NCBI RefSeq assembly: GCF_014201375.1
Contig: NZ_JACHDZ010000003.1
Coordinates: forward strand, 1-64,000
Direction: 5' to 3'
Origin: Tunturiibacter empetritectus
GTDB taxonomy: Bacteria; Acidobacteriota; Terriglobia; Terriglobales; Acidobacteriaceae
DNA: 64,000 nt
The translations under genes were made by a program, and so were the position numbers. The number at the start of each line of letters is the position of its first letter. Within the stretch, counting starts at the first letter, position 1. The notes beneath the pieces were generated by a model. The model was not told where the DNA came from, ran no database searches, and saw only the letters and a list, made by a program, of their open reading frames with translations. Shown in pieces: positions 34,802 through 45,396 of the stretch.

Positions 34802-35088
34802 AAAGAAGGGGTGCACTCCTGTTACCAACCAACATTGTAGAGCGGTTACATCTTCGTTACAAGAGGAGACTATAACCCGCCCCTGATATCATCGCTGCTG
34901 TTCCTGGGCAAGCTCATAAGTCTCGTGTAACGGATAGTTGCAGGCTTTTGCACAATGTCTCGTAAAGTGATCTGACTCAAGTTTTGGAAGATTATGGAAC
35001 GCAATTTCTTCCACTTCCGTACAGTCTTTAGCAAGCACCGACTCCCAGCCACCTCTGCACTGCCGCGGAGGTGCGATAGAAAGCGGCA

Positions 35089-36489
35089 ATGAGCATAAAG
35101 AAAATCCTCTTGATCGTAGTTGCGGTCCTGGTTCTCGCAGGCATCGTCGTTGGTACCATCCTTCACGGTCAGGCCAACGTAACGAAAGTCTCCACCACCA
35201 AGGCCGCCCACCAGGATCTGGTCTCCATCGTCAACGGCACTGGCCAGATCAAGCCGAAGACTTACGTCAACGTCGGCGCCACCGCCTTCGGGCGCATCAC
35301 TCACCTCTACGTCAAAGAAGGCGATCACGTGAAGGCCGGTGCGACCCTCGCCACGGTCGAAAGTGTTCAACCCCAGGCCACCGTCGCAGCCCAGCAAGCG
35401 ACCATCGCCTCCTCCCGCACCGACATCACCAGCTACATCGCCGCAGAAAAGACCGCCGAAGCAAACATAGCCCAGGGAAAAGCCGACCTCGAACAGAAAA
35501 AACTCGACTTCGGACGAGCCGAGTCCCTATACAACGAAAAGCTGATCGCCAAACAGGACTTCGACGCCAAGAAAGCCGCATACGACATGGCTTCCGCTAC
35601 GCTGGCCCAAAGACAGGCAGCTCTTGCACAAGCGACCGCCCAGACTGAATCGCAACGCGGCCACATGAACCAGGCAGTCGCCAGTCAGCGTGCAAACTTC
35701 GACGCCCTCGACAAAACCATCAGTCGCGCCCCCTTCGATGGACTCGTCACCAACGTTCCAGTACGTGAGGGCGAAACCGTCGTCGTTGGCATCCAGAACG
35801 CTGGCGGATCCACCATCATGACCCTCGCCGATATGTCCGTCATCACAGCTGAGGTCAAGGTCGACGAAACTGACATCGTCAACATTTCCCTGAACCAACC
35901 CGCTGATGTCTCCGTCGACGCGCTGCCAGGTCGGGTCTTCAAAGGCCACGTCACCGAGGTCGGCGATCAGGCGCTTCTCCGTACCACCGGTCTCTCGACC
36001 ACACAGAGCACCACAGGTACCGAGGAAGCCAAGGACTTCAAGGTCGTCGTTACCCTCGACCAGGCCTCCGACGATCTTCGTCCGGGCCTCTCCGCCACGG
36101 CAAAGATCACCACTGCCCACAAGCCGAATGCCCTCACCATACCCATCCAAGCGCTTGTACAGCGTGACCCGGCCATCGAAACCGCACTCGCGGCGAACGC
36201 AGGCAAGGCGAGCGTAGTCGCCGTCTCCGCCTCCAGCACTCCCAACCGCAAACCTCAACCGGTCCAGGGAGTTTACGTTCTCCAGACAGACCACAAAAAA
36301 CGCAGAGCGATTTTCGTTCCAGTCACAACCGGGGTCACAGGAGCCACAGATATCGAGGTCCTCAGTGGTTTGAAAGACGGCGACGAGATCGTTACTGGCC
36401 GCTATCGAATCCTGCGAACCCTAAAGAGCGGAACCTCCGTCAAAGTAGATAACAGCGTCGAAGCCGCAAGCGACTCCGACAAGTCATAA
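35089..36489 (+). CDS. Efflux adaptor (HlyD/MacA-type periplasmic adaptor subunit)
   Basis: The 466-residue protein has an N-terminal membrane anchor (about 5-24) and a biotinyl-lipoyl split domain (GRITHLYVKEGDHVKAGATL and APFDGLVTNVPVREGETV). Between these is an alpha-helical hairpin (about 105-200, coiled-coil with many Ala, Gln and Lys). A beta-barrel domain and a membrane-proximal domain follow (IPIQALVQRDP; GLKDGDEIVTGRYRIL). Such adaptors link an inner-membrane transporter to an outer-membrane channel. An ABC ATPase gene follows after 123 bp, so the pair resembles MacAB-type export, but no FtsX-like permease gene follows. Confidence 0.9.
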   Translation: MSIKKILLIVVAVLVLAGIVVGTILHGQANVTKVSTTKAAHQDLVSIVNGTGQIKPKTYVNVGATAFGRITHLYVKEGDHVKAGATLATVESVQPQATVAAQQATIASSRTDITSYIAAEKTAEANIAQGKADLEQKKLDFGRAESLYNEKLIAKQDFDAKKAAYDMASATLAQRQAALAQATAQTESQRGHMNQAVASQRANFDALDKTISRAPFDGLVTNVPVREGETVVVGIQNAGGSTIMTLADMSVITAEVKVDETDIVNISLNQPADVSVDALPGRVFKGHVTEVGDQALLRTTGLSTTQSTTGTEEAKDFKVVVTLDQASDDLRPGLSATAKITTAHKPNALTIPIQALVQRDPAIETALAANAGKASVVAVSASSTPNRKPQPVQGVYVLQTDHKKRRAIFVPVTTGVTGATDIEVLSGLKDGDEIVTGRYRILRTLKSGTSVKVDNSVEAASDSDKS

Positions 36490-36612
36490 AAAATTGAAAT
36501 ATTGGCGAAAAGTCTTAAAATTTTGTTCTCGGAGTGACTCAGTCAATACCGCGGAACCATCCCACCACCCCAAACGTACTATCCTGAAACACGTAGGAGC
36601 ACGGAGAACCGG

Positions 36613-37371
36613 ATGGCCATCGAAACCGCAGTCGAATCCAACCTCAGCACCAGCAACGCCTCCGGACCTACTCCCGGAGACGTCATCGTCACCGACAATC
36701 TCTGGAAGACCTACGAGATGGGCGACCAGCAGGTGCACGCCCTTCGCGGCGTCAACCTCCGCATCCGCCACAACGAGTACGTTGCCATCATGGGCCCCTC
36801 CGGCTCCGGCAAATCAACTCTGATGAACCTCATCGGCTGCCTCGATTCGCCCTCTCAGGGCCGGTACTGGCTCAACGGCCACGATGTCTCCGAACTAAAC
36901 GACGACGAACTCGCTCGCATTCGAAACAAGGAGATCGGTTTCGTCTTCCAGACCTTCAACCTGCTCGCCCGCGCCACCTCGCTCCACAACGTCGAGCTGC
37001 CCCTCATCTACAACGGCACACCAGCCGCTGCACGCACCGAGCGAGCAAAGAGTGTCCTCGAGTCGGTAGGACTCGGCACTCGCATGATGCACAAACCCAA
37101 CGAGCTGTCAGGCGGTCAGCGTCAGCGCGTCGCCATCGCCCGCGCTTTGGTCAACAAACCCTCGATCATCCTCGCCGACGAACCCACCGGCAACCTCGAC
37201 TCCAAAACCGGCGACGAGATCATGGCGCTCTTCGACGACCTCCACTCCAAGGGCAACACCATCATCCTCGTCACCCACGAGCCCGACATCGCCGAATACG
37301 CCCACCGCATCGTCACCATCCGCGACGGCGTCATCGCCGGCGACCATCTCTCGGCGCGCGTCCGTAACTAA
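36613..37371 (+). CDS. ABC transporter ATPase, MacB/LolD type
   Basis: The 252-residue protein has all nucleotide-binding motifs: Walker [12 protein letters not shown]-loop FVFQTFNLL, signature [15 protein letters not shown], Walker [14 protein letters not shown] and the switch His in ILVTHEPD. The family powers lipoprotein release, drug export (MacB) or cell-division (FtsE) permeases. The ATG follows GGAG with a 6-nt spacer. It follows an efflux adaptor, but the next gene encodes an unrelated secreted protein, so its membrane partner must be encoded elsewhere. Confidence 0.93.
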   Translation: MAIETAVESNLSTSNASGPTPGDVIVTDNLWKTYEMGDQQVHALRGVNLRIRHNEYVAIMGPSGSGKSTLMNLIGCLDSPSQGRYWLNGHDVSELNDDELARIRNKEIGFVFQTFNLLARATSLHNVELPLIYNGTPAAARTERAKSVLESVGLGTRMMHKPNELSGGQRQRVAIARALVNKPSIILADEPTGNLDSKTGDEIMALFDDLHSKGNTIILVTHEPDIAEYAHRIVTIRDGVIAGDHLSARVRN

Positions 37372-37442
37372 TTGCAAAGTCAGTTGCGGATTCATTGTGC
37401 CACGGTGACATCCGTACCCACCTCATTCCCGTCTAAAATGGA

Positions 37443-40070
37443 ATGATGGCAAAAGCGTTTCGCCGCTCACGCTTCCTTGGAACTCTCGCTGCCACCCTAT
37501 TGGCCTGTCCGCTGCTCCACGCTGACCCCGTGCGCTTCGATTTGGCTGGGCCGAAGGTAGACGTTCACGTCACCCGCTCCGGCAAAGTTCTACCCATTGC
37601 CCAGGTCCCCAGTCTGCAACCAGGCGACAAGATCTGGCTTCGTGCCGACCTGCCCCCCACACAATCGGTCCACTACCTTCTCGTCGCCGCTTTCCTGCGT
37701 GGAACCACAAATCCTCCGCCAGACAACTGGTTTTTTGAGATTCAAACCTGGAATAAAAAAGTCCGCGAAGAGGGCGTGACCATAACCGTCCCCGCCGAGG
37801 CCCAGCAGGTGATTCTCTTCCTCGCGCCCGAAACCGGCGGCGACTTCAGCACTCTGCGCTCCGCGGTTCGCGGCCGCCCTGGCATCTTCGTGCGCGCCTC
37901 GCAAGACCTCATCGAGGCCGGCTTCGAGCAAGCCCGCATTGAAACCTACCTCGCAGCCATCCGCCGTGTCCCACCCGAAGACACCAAAGGTCTCGCCGAG
38001 CACTCCGACCTCCTCTCCCGGACCCTCAACCTCAAACCGAACGGCGACTGCTTCAAACGCCCCGTCGATACCCAATCTACCTGCCTCACCCAAGCCGGAA
38101 ATCAGACCCTCCTCGATGACGGCCACGGCCAATCCGTCGCCGACGCACTCAACGAAGGATCCAACTCCGACCTCATCAACCAGGCAAGCTATACCAGGCT
38201 TGCCGGCGGCGGAAACTATAGCCCCTACGTCGGCGCCATCGTTGACCTCATCCGCATCACCAGCACCCTCCACACCGCCAAATATCAGTACATCCCCGCC
38301 ATCGCCTTCCCGGAGGGTGACGCCCTCAACCTCCGTCTCAACACCCCGCCCTCCTTCAACAACCCCAAATCTGTCATCGTTATCGGTCTGCCCGCGATTC
38401 AGGCTGCAGTTCCCCCGCCTCTGCGCTCGCCCAACCCCGAAGCCATCTCATGCCTGCTAAAACCGGAAGTGGCTCTTCCCGTTGATGGCGCACCTCTGGT
38501 CTACGCGACAGCTCTGGCGCACGATCTCGTCCTCCACCTCGACGGCCCCAACGGTGGTACCGACATTCCCGTCACTCCGGACGCCTTTCGAGGCGGCCTC
38601 GTCCTCGCTCACCTTCCCGCCCGTAAGCCACTGCCCCTCGATTCAAGCGTCCCTTCAGATACCGACTCCAAACCGAACACCAACTCCAGCGCACCCCCCG
38701 AACCCCATCCCACAGAAACAGCTTCTGCGCATCCAGGCACAAACACCATCACCGGCACCATCACCGGCTTCTGGGGTTTCGACCCCTTCAAAGGTCCCAC
38801 CCTCAAGCTCCAGGACTCCCCGGGCAAAGACTGGAAGCTCGCCGACGATGATGTCCTGATTGCCGGACGCGAAAATCACCTCATGTTGAGCTCCACCGGC
38901 ACCGCCTGCGTCGACACCATCTCTCTCGATACCAGCACAGGCAAACTAGTCGAAACCAAGTGGAAGCCTGCCGACAAGCCCTCTGCGATCGATGTCACCG
39001 TCTCCCTCAAATCCATCGACCCCGGCTCCCTCCATCTCGCCATCAAGCAATTCGGCGACGACAAAGCCGACACCGTCGCAGCCAAAACTTACTCCGAACC
39101 CGCCCGCCTCACCGCGCTCGAACTCCACGCCGGCGACACCACCGCCGATCTCACAGGCTCCAGCCTCGATCAGGTCCAGCAGCTCACCATCAACAACCTC
39201 ATATTCACTCCTGCCCCGCCAAACATTCCATCCAACCAGGACACCGCGACTCCCACACCCGCACCTGTGAACCCCGACACTCAACTCCGCCTCACCCTTC
39301 CGCCTAACAGCCAGGCGCCCAAGCTCCGGGTTGGCGATCATCTCACCGCAAACTTTTCACTCAAAGACGGTCGCACCCTCACCCTTCCCGTCACCGTCTC
39401 ACCCCCACGTCCCTCCGTTACTCTTCTCAGCAAAAACATCGGCCAATCGACGACAACCCCCATCCACCTGGCCGACCAGGACGACCTGCCCGCCGACCAG
39501 CAACTCACCTTCTCCCTGAAATCGATAGCCCCCTTCCCCCGCACCGGAAAGATCGAAGTGTCGAACGCCGACGATAGCCTCCACACCACCCTGAGCGTCG
39601 CCTCCGGCAACCTGGTGCTTCAGAACCCGCACACCCTCCTGGCCACTCTCGATCCCCTCAAAGACTTTGGCGCCTCCGCCTTTGGCCCGCTCCGCCTTCG
39701 CCCAGTCTCTCCTGACGGAACCACCGGCGACTGGCTCCCGCTGGTCACTCTCGTTCGCCTCCCGACCCTCAAAGACCTTCACTGCCCGGCGGACACCGCC
39801 CTACCCTGCACCGTCACCGGCTCAAGCCTCTATCTCGTCGACTCGATCGCCACCGACTCCGCCTTCACATCGCCCACCACGGTTCCGGAGGGCTTCGTCG
39901 GCACCGCCCTCACGCTCCCCCACCCAGCAAAGACCGGCTTCTTTCTTCGCCTCCGGGATGACCCCACGGCCGCAAACATAGTAATTCTGCCAATCCTGCT
40001 GCAGCCATCCTCACCGACACCCAATGCCTCCGCAACAGCAGCCGGTCCCAGGATCCTGCCCAAAAACTAG
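37443..40070 (+). CDS. Large secreted protein of unknown function
   Basis: The 875-residue protein starts with a signal peptide (FLGTLAATLLACPLLHADP). The N-terminal part (about 25-390) is a mixed domain with conserved-looking cysteines (NGDCFKRPVD, STCLTQAG). A low-complexity Pro/Ser/Thr linker lies near 400-430. The C-terminal part (about 435-850) is beta-rich with Ig-like repeats (LELHAGDTTADLTGSSLDQV, LRLRPVSPDGTTGDWLPL). No catalytic motif, membrane segment or sorting signal is evident. Third codon positions are strongly G+C, as in neighbouring chromosomal genes, so it is native. I do not recognise it; a structural or adhesive periplasmic/surface role is only a guess. Confidence 0.75.
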   Translation: MMAKAFRRSRFLGTLAATLLACPLLHADPVRFDLAGPKVDVHVTRSGKVLPIAQVPSLQPGDKIWLRADLPPTQSVHYLLVAAFLRGTTNPPPDNWFFEIQTWNKKVREEGVTITVPAEAQQVILFLAPETGGDFSTLRSAVRGRPGIFVRASQDLIEAGFEQARIETYLAAIRRVPPEDTKGLAEHSDLLSRTLNLKPNGDCFKRPVDTQSTCLTQAGNQTLLDDGHGQSVADALNEGSNSDLINQASYTRLAGGGNYSPYVGAIVDLIRITSTLHTAKYQYIPAIAFPEGDALNLRLNTPPSFNNPKSVIVIGLPAIQAAVPPPLRSPNPEAISCLLKPEVALPVDGAPLVYATALAHDLVLHLDGPNGGTDIPVTPDAFRGGLVLAHLPARKPLPLDSSVPSDTDSKPNTNSSAPPEPHPTETASAHPGTNTITGTITGFWGFDPFKGPTLKLQDSPGKDWKLADDDVLIAGRENHLMLSSTGTACVDTISLDTSTGKLVETKWKPADKPSAIDVTVSLKSIDPGSLHLAIKQFGDDKADTVAAKTYSEPARLTALELHAGDTTADLTGSSLDQVQQLTINNLIFTPAPPNIPSNQDTATPTPAPVNPDTQLRLTLPPNSQAPKLRVGDHLTANFSLKDGRTLTLPVTVSPPRPSVTLLSKNIGQSTTTPIHLADQDDLPADQQLTFSLKSIAPFPRTGKIEVSNADDSLHTTLSVASGNLVLQNPHTLLATLDPLKDFGASAFGPLRLRPVSPDGTTGDWLPLVTLVRLPTLKDLHCPADTALPCTVTGSSLYLVDSIATDSAFTSPTTVPEGFVGTALTLPHPAKTGFFLRLRDDPTAANIVILPILLQPSSPTPNASATAAGPRILPKN

Positions 40071-40163
40071 CAGCAGCCCTCCCCACGGGGCCGCAGCAAA
40101 GGCCGACAACGATGGGGAAGCGTGGCGGGGTTAAAAAATAACTTCCACCACGCACCTGCGGAC

Positions 40164-41696
40164 CTACTCAACAACGCCGTCGCGAATCGCCTTCTGCACC
40201 TTGCTATGTTTCACGCTATAGGTGAAGTAGATCAGTAGTCCAAACGCGAGCCAACCCAAGACTACAACCTTGGTCAGCGTCGGCAAAGTCCAAACCAGAT
40301 ACAACGCACTGAGGATGCCCAGTATCGGCACCAGAGGAACCAGGGGCGTCTTGAACGGCCGATGCAAGTCGGGATTGCGCCGTCGCAATATCCAAACGCC
40401 TGCGCAGACGATCGCAAACGCCAGTAGCGTGCCCATGTTCACCAACTCGCTCAACTTGTCGATGGGCAAAAGTGCCGGCATAAACGCAACGATCGCACCC
40501 ACTACGATATTCGAGATCCACGGGGTCCGGAACTTAGGATGAATCACCCCAGCCCACTTCCACAGAAGTCCATCCCGCGACATTGAAAAGAACACGCGAG
40601 ACTGACCCAGCAGCATCACCAGCATCACGGTCGCGAGACCGAACACAGCGCCAATCTTCACCAGAATGCTGCCCCACCGAACACCTGTTACATCGATACC
40701 GACCGCAACCGGATCGCCGACGTTCAATGCCTTGTAGTTCACCAACCCAGTCAACACGCCCGAGACAACGATATAGAGCAGCGTGCAGATCACCAGCGAC
40801 CCCAGAATGCCGATGGGCATATCGCGCTTCGGATTCTTCGCCTCCTGCGCCGCCGTAGACACCGCGTCAAACCCTATATACGCAAAGAAGATTGAAGCTG
40901 CCCCTGCCGTTATGCCCCCAATGCCAAAAGCTCCGGGGCCCTGGCTTGGCGGAATAAACGGAGTCCAGTTCGCATGAGCCTCCGCCGGATGATGCAGGAT
41001 GTACCCAATCCCCAGCACTAGAAAAACTCCAACGACGCCCAGCTTCACAATCACAATCGCAGTATTCAGATTGGCCGACTCTTGAATCCCGATGATCAGG
41101 ATCGTCGTAATCACCGTAATCGCCAGAAATGCCACCAGGTTGAAAACACCAGCCACATGCGGCAGAGCCGAAGCATCGATCCCCGCGGGCAAAGCTGCCA
41201 GCGCCTGCCAGCGATCGTGATACAGATACAGCATATTTCCCGGCGTCGTCGTCAGCTGCGGCGGAATATGAATATGGAAGTCCTGCAACAGCCCGACAAA
41301 GTACCCGCTCCATCCCGAAGCCACCGTAGCCGCGCCAAACGCATACTCCAGCACCAGATCCCATCCAATGATCCATGCCACAAACTCGCCGAGCGTCGCA
41401 TAGCCATACGTATAAGCCGAGCCGGCAATCGGAATCAGAGAAGCGAACTCCGCGTAGCAAAGACCGGCAAACGCGCAGGTGATCCCAGCGACGACGAAGC
41501 TCAACATAACCGCCGGCCCTGCATGTTTCGCCGCAGCCTGACCGGTAAGCACAAAGATCCCCGCGCCGATGATCGCTCCAATTCCCAGCGTAATCAGATT
41601 CAGGGGGCCCAGCGTACGTTTGAGTCCACTCTCACCCTCATTCTCCGCCTCCTTCAACAAACGAGAGAGGGGTTTGACTGCCAGCAGCTTCGCCAT
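40164..41696 (-). CDS. APC-superfamily amino-acid permease (cationic amino-acid transporter-like)
   Basis: The protein of about 510 residues has 12-14 hydrophobic helices. Family motifs are the opening GIGAIIGAGIFVLTGQAA, the loop YAEFASLIPIAGSAYTY and the mid-protein FFAYIGFDAVSTAAQEAKNP. These fit the CAT/YfnA-like branch, probably a proton symporter for amino acids. The longest frame begins at 41867 inside the neighbouring gene, but the ATG at 41696 gives the family N-terminus and has GGAG about 11 nt upstream. It lies 31 bp downstream of another APC permease on the same strand, so the two may be one transcript. Substrate is not readable. Confidence 0.9.
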   Translation of the reverse strand: MAKLLAVKPLSRLLKEAENEGESGLKRTLGPLNLITLGIGAIIGAGIFVLTGQAAAKHAGPAVMLSFVVAGITCAFAGLCYAEFASLIPIAGSAYTYGYATLGEFVAWIIGWDLVLEYAFGAATVASGWSGYFVGLLQDFHIHIPPQLTTTPGNMLYLYHDRWQALAALPAGIDASALPHVAGVFNLVAFLAITVITTILIIGIQESANLNTAIVIVKLGVVGVFLVLGIGYILHHPAEAHANWTPFIPPSQGPGAFGIGGITAGAASIFFAYIGFDAVSTAAQEAKNPKRDMPIGILGSLVICTLLYIVVSGVLTGLVNYKALNVGDPVAVGIDVTGVRWGSILVKIGAVFGLATVMLVMLLGQSRVFFSMSRDGLLWKWAGVIHPKFRTPWISNIVVGAIVAFMPALLPIDKLSELVNMGTLLAFAIVCAGVWILRRRNPDLHRPFKTPLVPLVPILGILSALYLVWTLPTLTKVVVLGWLAFGLLIYFTYSVKHSKVQKAIRDGVVE

Positions 41697-41727
41697 TGAT
41701 TCTTCTTCTCCACTTTCCTGAAACTGT

Positions 41728-43332
41728 CTACGACTCTTCCCTTGCTGCAATATCCATCCCAACCGTACGCGGCATCCGTGTCCACACCAGATACACCGGG
41801 ATCCCCAGCAGAACGAGAACCAGGCCCGGCCAAGTGTATTGAGGTTTGTAACGCAATAGTACTGCACAAATCCACAGCGCCATCACGATATAAAGTCCCG
41901 GCAGCACAGGGTATCCAAACGCCTTATAAGGTCGCACCACATTCGGCTGCGTCCGTCGAAGCACAAACAACCCCGCAATTGTCAAAATATAAAAGACCAG
42001 CACGGCAAAGATCACATAGTCCAACAGCTGCCCGTAACTCCCCGACAGACACAAGAGACACGTCCAGGCCCACTGCACCCACAGCGAGTTCACCGGCGTC
42101 TTCGACCGCTCGCTCAACTTGCCCACCGATTTAAAAAACAACCCATCCTGGCTCATCGCGTAGTACACCCGCGCACCCGCCAACAACATTCCGTTCACAC
42201 ATCCAAACGTCGAGATCAAAATCGCCGCAGCCATCAGCTTCGCGCCGTAGCCCGCAAAGGCCTGCTCCATCACCGCCGTCGCAACCCTGTCTTCCGAGGC
42301 AAACTGAATCCCGCGGCCCGCAATCGTCGTCGCAGTCGCACTGCCCGCCAGCGGCAGCACACTCAGGTAAACGAAGTTGCACAGAACATACAGCAGCAGC
42401 ACGACGCCCGTGCCAATCGCCAGCGACAACGGAAGATTCCTCTTCGGATTCCTGATCTCCCCTGCCGTGAACGTAACGTTGTTCCACGCGTCCGAGCTGA
42501 ACAGGGACCCCACCTGCACCACCGCCACCATCGTCAGCAGTCCAACATAAGCCGTCGGGCCACCCACTCCCACCTGCACCGCGTGCATCGTATGCCATCC
42601 GGCCCCTTTCCAGAAGTTATGCCAGCCCGCACCAAAGTTCGCGGCAACCGCAACCGAGTTCTTCGCGAGCACACCCACCAGCACCACCGCCGCCAACGCC
42701 AGCACCTTCGCGGAAGTGAAGACATTCTGCACCGCCGCACCCATCTTCACGCCAAAGGTGTTCAGCAGCGTCAGCAGCGTAATCACAACAATCGCCGACA
42801 GGTTCGCCGTATTCAACCCAATATCCATATTGCCCAGCACCATCGGTCCCACATGCCACGCCGGAACATGCCCGATATGCCAGATCCAGTTCTGCGCGCT
42901 CACACTCGGAAAGAAAACCCCAAGAAACTTCCCGAACGCCACTCCCACCGCCGCAATCGTCCCCGTTTGGATCACCAGGAACAGCGTCCACCCATAGAGA
43001 AAACCCCACAACGGCCCCAACGCCTCGCGCAGATAAACATACTGCCCACCGGCCTTGGGCATCATTGCCGCCAGCTCTCCATAGCTCAGAGCGCCAATGA
43101 TGGTCATCAGCGCAGTCACCAGCCAGGCTGCAATCAGCAACGCCGGCGACCCCAGCCCACGCGACATATCCGCCGACACAATGAAGATGCCCGACCCGAT
43201 CATCGAGCCCATCACAATCGCCGTCGCCGAAAACAACCCCATCCCCTGTACAAACTGAGGAGCCGACGACGTTCCTTCGCCTTCAGCCGTTAGCACAGGG
43301 GTGTCAATTTCATTTTTTTTCACAAGATTCAC
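41728..43332 (-). CDS. APC-superfamily amino-acid permease (LAT-like)
   Basis: The 534-residue protein has about 12 membrane helices, the APC opening IVMGSMIGSGIFIVSADMSR and the loop ELAAMMPKAGGQYVYLREA. A conserved FTAGEIRNPKRNLPLSLAIG segment follows. This pattern fits the L-amino-acid transporter branch, which exchanges or imports neutral amino acids. The start is a GTG at 43332 with no strong ribosome site; GTG 43323 is another choice. It lies 12 bp after the thiE stop and may be read through from the acc-thiE transcript, with the second permease following. Confidence 0.88.
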   Translation of the reverse strand: MNLVKKNEIDTPVLTAEGEGTSSAPQFVQGMGLFSATAIVMGSMIGSGIFIVSADMSRGLGSPALLIAAWLVTALMTIIGALSYGELAAMMPKAGGQYVYLREALGPLWGFLYGWTLFLVIQTGTIAAVGVAFGKFLGVFFPSVSAQNWIWHIGHVPAWHVGPMVLGNMDIGLNTANLSAIVVITLLTLLNTFGVKMGAAVQNVFTSAKVLALAAVVLVGVLAKNSVAVAANFGAGWHNFWKGAGWHTMHAVQVGVGGPTAYVGLLTMVAVVQVGSLFSSDAWNNVTFTAGEIRNPKRNLPLSLAIGTGVVLLLYVLCNFVYLSVLPLAGSATATTIAGRGIQFASEDRVATAVMEQAFAGYGAKLMAAAILISTFGCVNGMLLAGARVYYAMSQDGLFFKSVGKLSERSKTPVNSLWVQWAWTCLLCLSGSYGQLLDYVIFAVLVFYILTIAGLFVLRRTQPNVVRPYKAFGYPVLPGLYIVMALWICAVLLRYKPQYTWPGLVLVLLGIPVYLVWTRMPRTVGMDIAAREES

Positions 43333-43343
43333 GTTCGTCAGTT

Positions 43344-43976
43344 CTACCGTAAAACATCAAGAAAGTCTCTCGCCACTTTCTCAACCGACTCCCCCTCAGC
43401 AATCAACGCGCTGATTACCGCAACCGAATCCGCCCCCGCATCGATCACGCTTCGCGCATTCGCCCGCGTAACTCCGCCAATCGCCACAATCGGCTTGTTC
43501 GTCAACGTCCGCGCCAGAGCAACACCCGCCAACCCAATCACCGGCTCCGCGTCAAGCTTCGTCCCCGTAGCAAACACCGGTCCCACGGCAACATAATCCG
43601 CGCAACTCAACTCCGCTAGTCGAACCTGCTCCTCCGTATGAGTTGAGACCCCAACCCAGCGCCCCGCCCCCACAACCCGTCGCGCATCTTCAGGCGACAG
43701 ATCCTCCTGCCCTACATGTACTCCATCCCATCCGGCAATCGCCGCAAGATCCGCCCGATCATTCAGGATCAATCGGCACCTGCTATCAGCCATCGTGTCA
43801 CGAATCAGCGCAGCAACCCGCAGGATCTCATGAGGAACCCCCGTCTTATTGCGATACTGAAGCAGCCCAACCCCAGCTGCCTTTAGCTCCTTCGCAAATC
43901 GCTCAACCGCCAATCCGCGACCCGCCAGAAAACCATCGTCCAGAATCGGATACAAACGCGACAGCGGGATCCCCAC
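43344..43976 (-). CDS. thiE: Thiamine-phosphate synthase
   Basis: The 210-residue TIM barrel couples HMP-PP with thiazole phosphate to form thiamine monophosphate. Visible family motifs are LLQYRNKTG (pyrophosphate site), LILNDRADLAA, WDGVHVGQEDLS, VGVSTHTEEQV, DYVAVGPVFATGTK and PIVAIGGV. The GTG start abuts the accC stop (TAGGTG), with GGAAGG just upstream inside accC, so thiE is the last gene of an acc operon. No TPP riboswitch can precede it at this position, so thiamine control, if any, acts elsewhere. Confidence 0.95.
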   Translation of the reverse strand: MGIPLSRLYPILDDGFLAGRGLAVERFAKELKAAGVGLLQYRNKTGVPHEILRVAALIRDTMADSRCRLILNDRADLAAIAGWDGVHVGQEDLSPEDARRVVGAGRWVGVSTHTEEQVRLAELSCADYVAVGPVFATGTKLDAEPVIGLAGVALARTLTNKPIVAIGGVTRANARSVIDAGADSVAVISALIAEGESVEKVARDFLDVLR

Positions 43977-45332
43977 CTAGCCTTCCTTCTGCCGCTCGAA
44001 GAACCGCTCCATAAACTTCGTATCGAACTGCCCCGACCGAAACTCCTTATCCGCAAAGATCTTCTCATGCAGCGGAATCGTCGTATGAATTCCCCGCACC
44101 ACAAACTGGCTCAGGGCCCGCTGCATCTTGTTCATCGCATCTTCGCGATCCGATCCATGGCAGATCAGCTTCGCAATTAGAGAGTCGTAGTAGGGCGGCA
44201 CAAACCCCTCCGCGTATTGCGCTGTATCCACCCGCACCCCATTCCCGCCCGGCAGATTGAAAGCCGTAATCTTCCCTGCGCTCGGCGTGAACTTCTCCGG
44301 ATGCTCAGCATTGATCCGGCACTCGATCGCATGCCCGCGAATCTCCACCGGACGCGTAATGATCGACGTCAGCTTCTCCCCCGCAGCAATCCGCAGCTGC
44401 GCCTTCACAAGATCGATTCCTGTAACCATCTCGGTTACACAATGCTCCACCTGGATCCGAGTGTTCATCTCGATGAAGTAGATCTTGCCATCCTCATCCA
44501 TCAAAAACTCGATCGTCCCGGCGTTCCAATATCCAATATTCTCCAGCGCCCGCTTGATTGTCTTGCCCAGCTCTTCTCGAAGCTTGGGTGTCACCATCAA
44601 ACTCGGTGCCTCTTCAATCAACTTCTGGTGCCGTCGTTGAATCGAGCATTCACGCTCGCCCAGACTCATCACATTGCCGTGCTCATCGGCCAACACCTGA
44701 AACTCGATATGCCGTGGGCGCTCAATGAACTTCTCCATATACATATCGCCGTTCCCAAACGCATTCGCCGCCTCGGTCGAAGCCTGCTGATACATTCCCG
44801 GCAGCTCTTCTTTATTCCGGCAGATGCGCATCCCGCGACCGCCGCCACCCGCGACCGCCTTCAGAATCACCGGATAACCCACCTCCTTCGCCCACTCCAG
44901 CGCTTCGTTCTCATCGGCAATAATGCCATCCGACCCTGGCAAAATCGGCACCTTCGCCTTCTTCATCGTCTGACGCGCCGTGGACTTCTCGCCCATCATC
45001 CGCGTCACCTCGGGCGGAGGTCCGATGAACTTGATGTTCGATGCGCGGCACACCTCGGCGAAGTTTGCATTCTCGCTCAGCAGCCCATACCCAGGATGAA
45101 TCGCGTCCACATCGGCAATCTCGGCCGCCGAGATCACCGCCGGAACATTCAAGTAACTGTCCGCCGATCTTGGCGGACCGATACAGATCGCCTCATCGGC
45201 AAACCGAACATGCAGAGAATTCCGATCTGCCTCGCTATACACCGCAACCGTGCGGATACCCATCTCCTTGCAGGCGCTGATCACGCGCAGTGCAATCTCC
45301 CCACGATTGGCAATCAATACCTTACGAAACAT
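43977..45332 (-). CDS. accC: Acetyl-CoA carboxylase, biotin carboxylase subunit
   Basis: The 451-residue protein carboxylates biotin on BCCP using ATP and bicarbonate, the first half-reaction of fatty-acid synthesis. Evidence: [17 protein letters not shown] at the N-terminus, the glycine-rich ATP loop [31 protein letters not shown], and the catalytic [10 protein letters not shown]. Length matches the E. coli subunit (449). It follows accB by 64 bp and is followed directly by thiE. The carboxyltransferase genes accA and accD are not in this window. Confidence 0.97.
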   Translation of the reverse strand: MFRKVLIANRGEIALRVISACKEMGIRTVAVYSEADRNSLHVRFADEAICIGPPRSADSYLNVPAVISAAEIADVDAIHPGYGLLSENANFAEVCRASNIKFIGPPPEVTRMMGEKSTARQTMKKAKVPILPGSDGIIADENEALEWAKEVGYPVILKAVAGGGGRGMRICRNKEELPGMYQQASTEAANAFGNGDMYMEKFIERPRHIEFQVLADEHGNVMSLGERECSIQRRHQKLIEEAPSLMVTPKLREELGKTIKRALENIGYWNAGTIEFLMDEDGKIYFIEMNTRIQVEHCVTEMVTGIDLVKAQLRIAAGEKLTSIITRPVEIRGHAIECRINAEHPEKFTPSAGKITAFNLPGGNGVRVDTAQYAEGFVPPYYDSLIAKLICHGSDREDAMNKMQRALSQFVVRGIHTTIPLHEKIFADKEFRSGQFDTKFMERFFERQKEG

Positions 45333-45396
45333 AAATGCAGGTGCCTTCCATCGATCTTTGCTGACGAATCTTTTGCTGACGAATCGCTACCGCCTC

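Noticed and set aside
33062-34828. Start of the GWxTD gene at 34828
   Set aside because: That codon is a TTG without a ribosome site; the ATG at 34801 begins the signal peptide directly.
43977-43990. TPP riboswitch before thiE
   Set aside because: The thiE start abuts accC coding sequence, so there is no leader in which an aptamer could lie.
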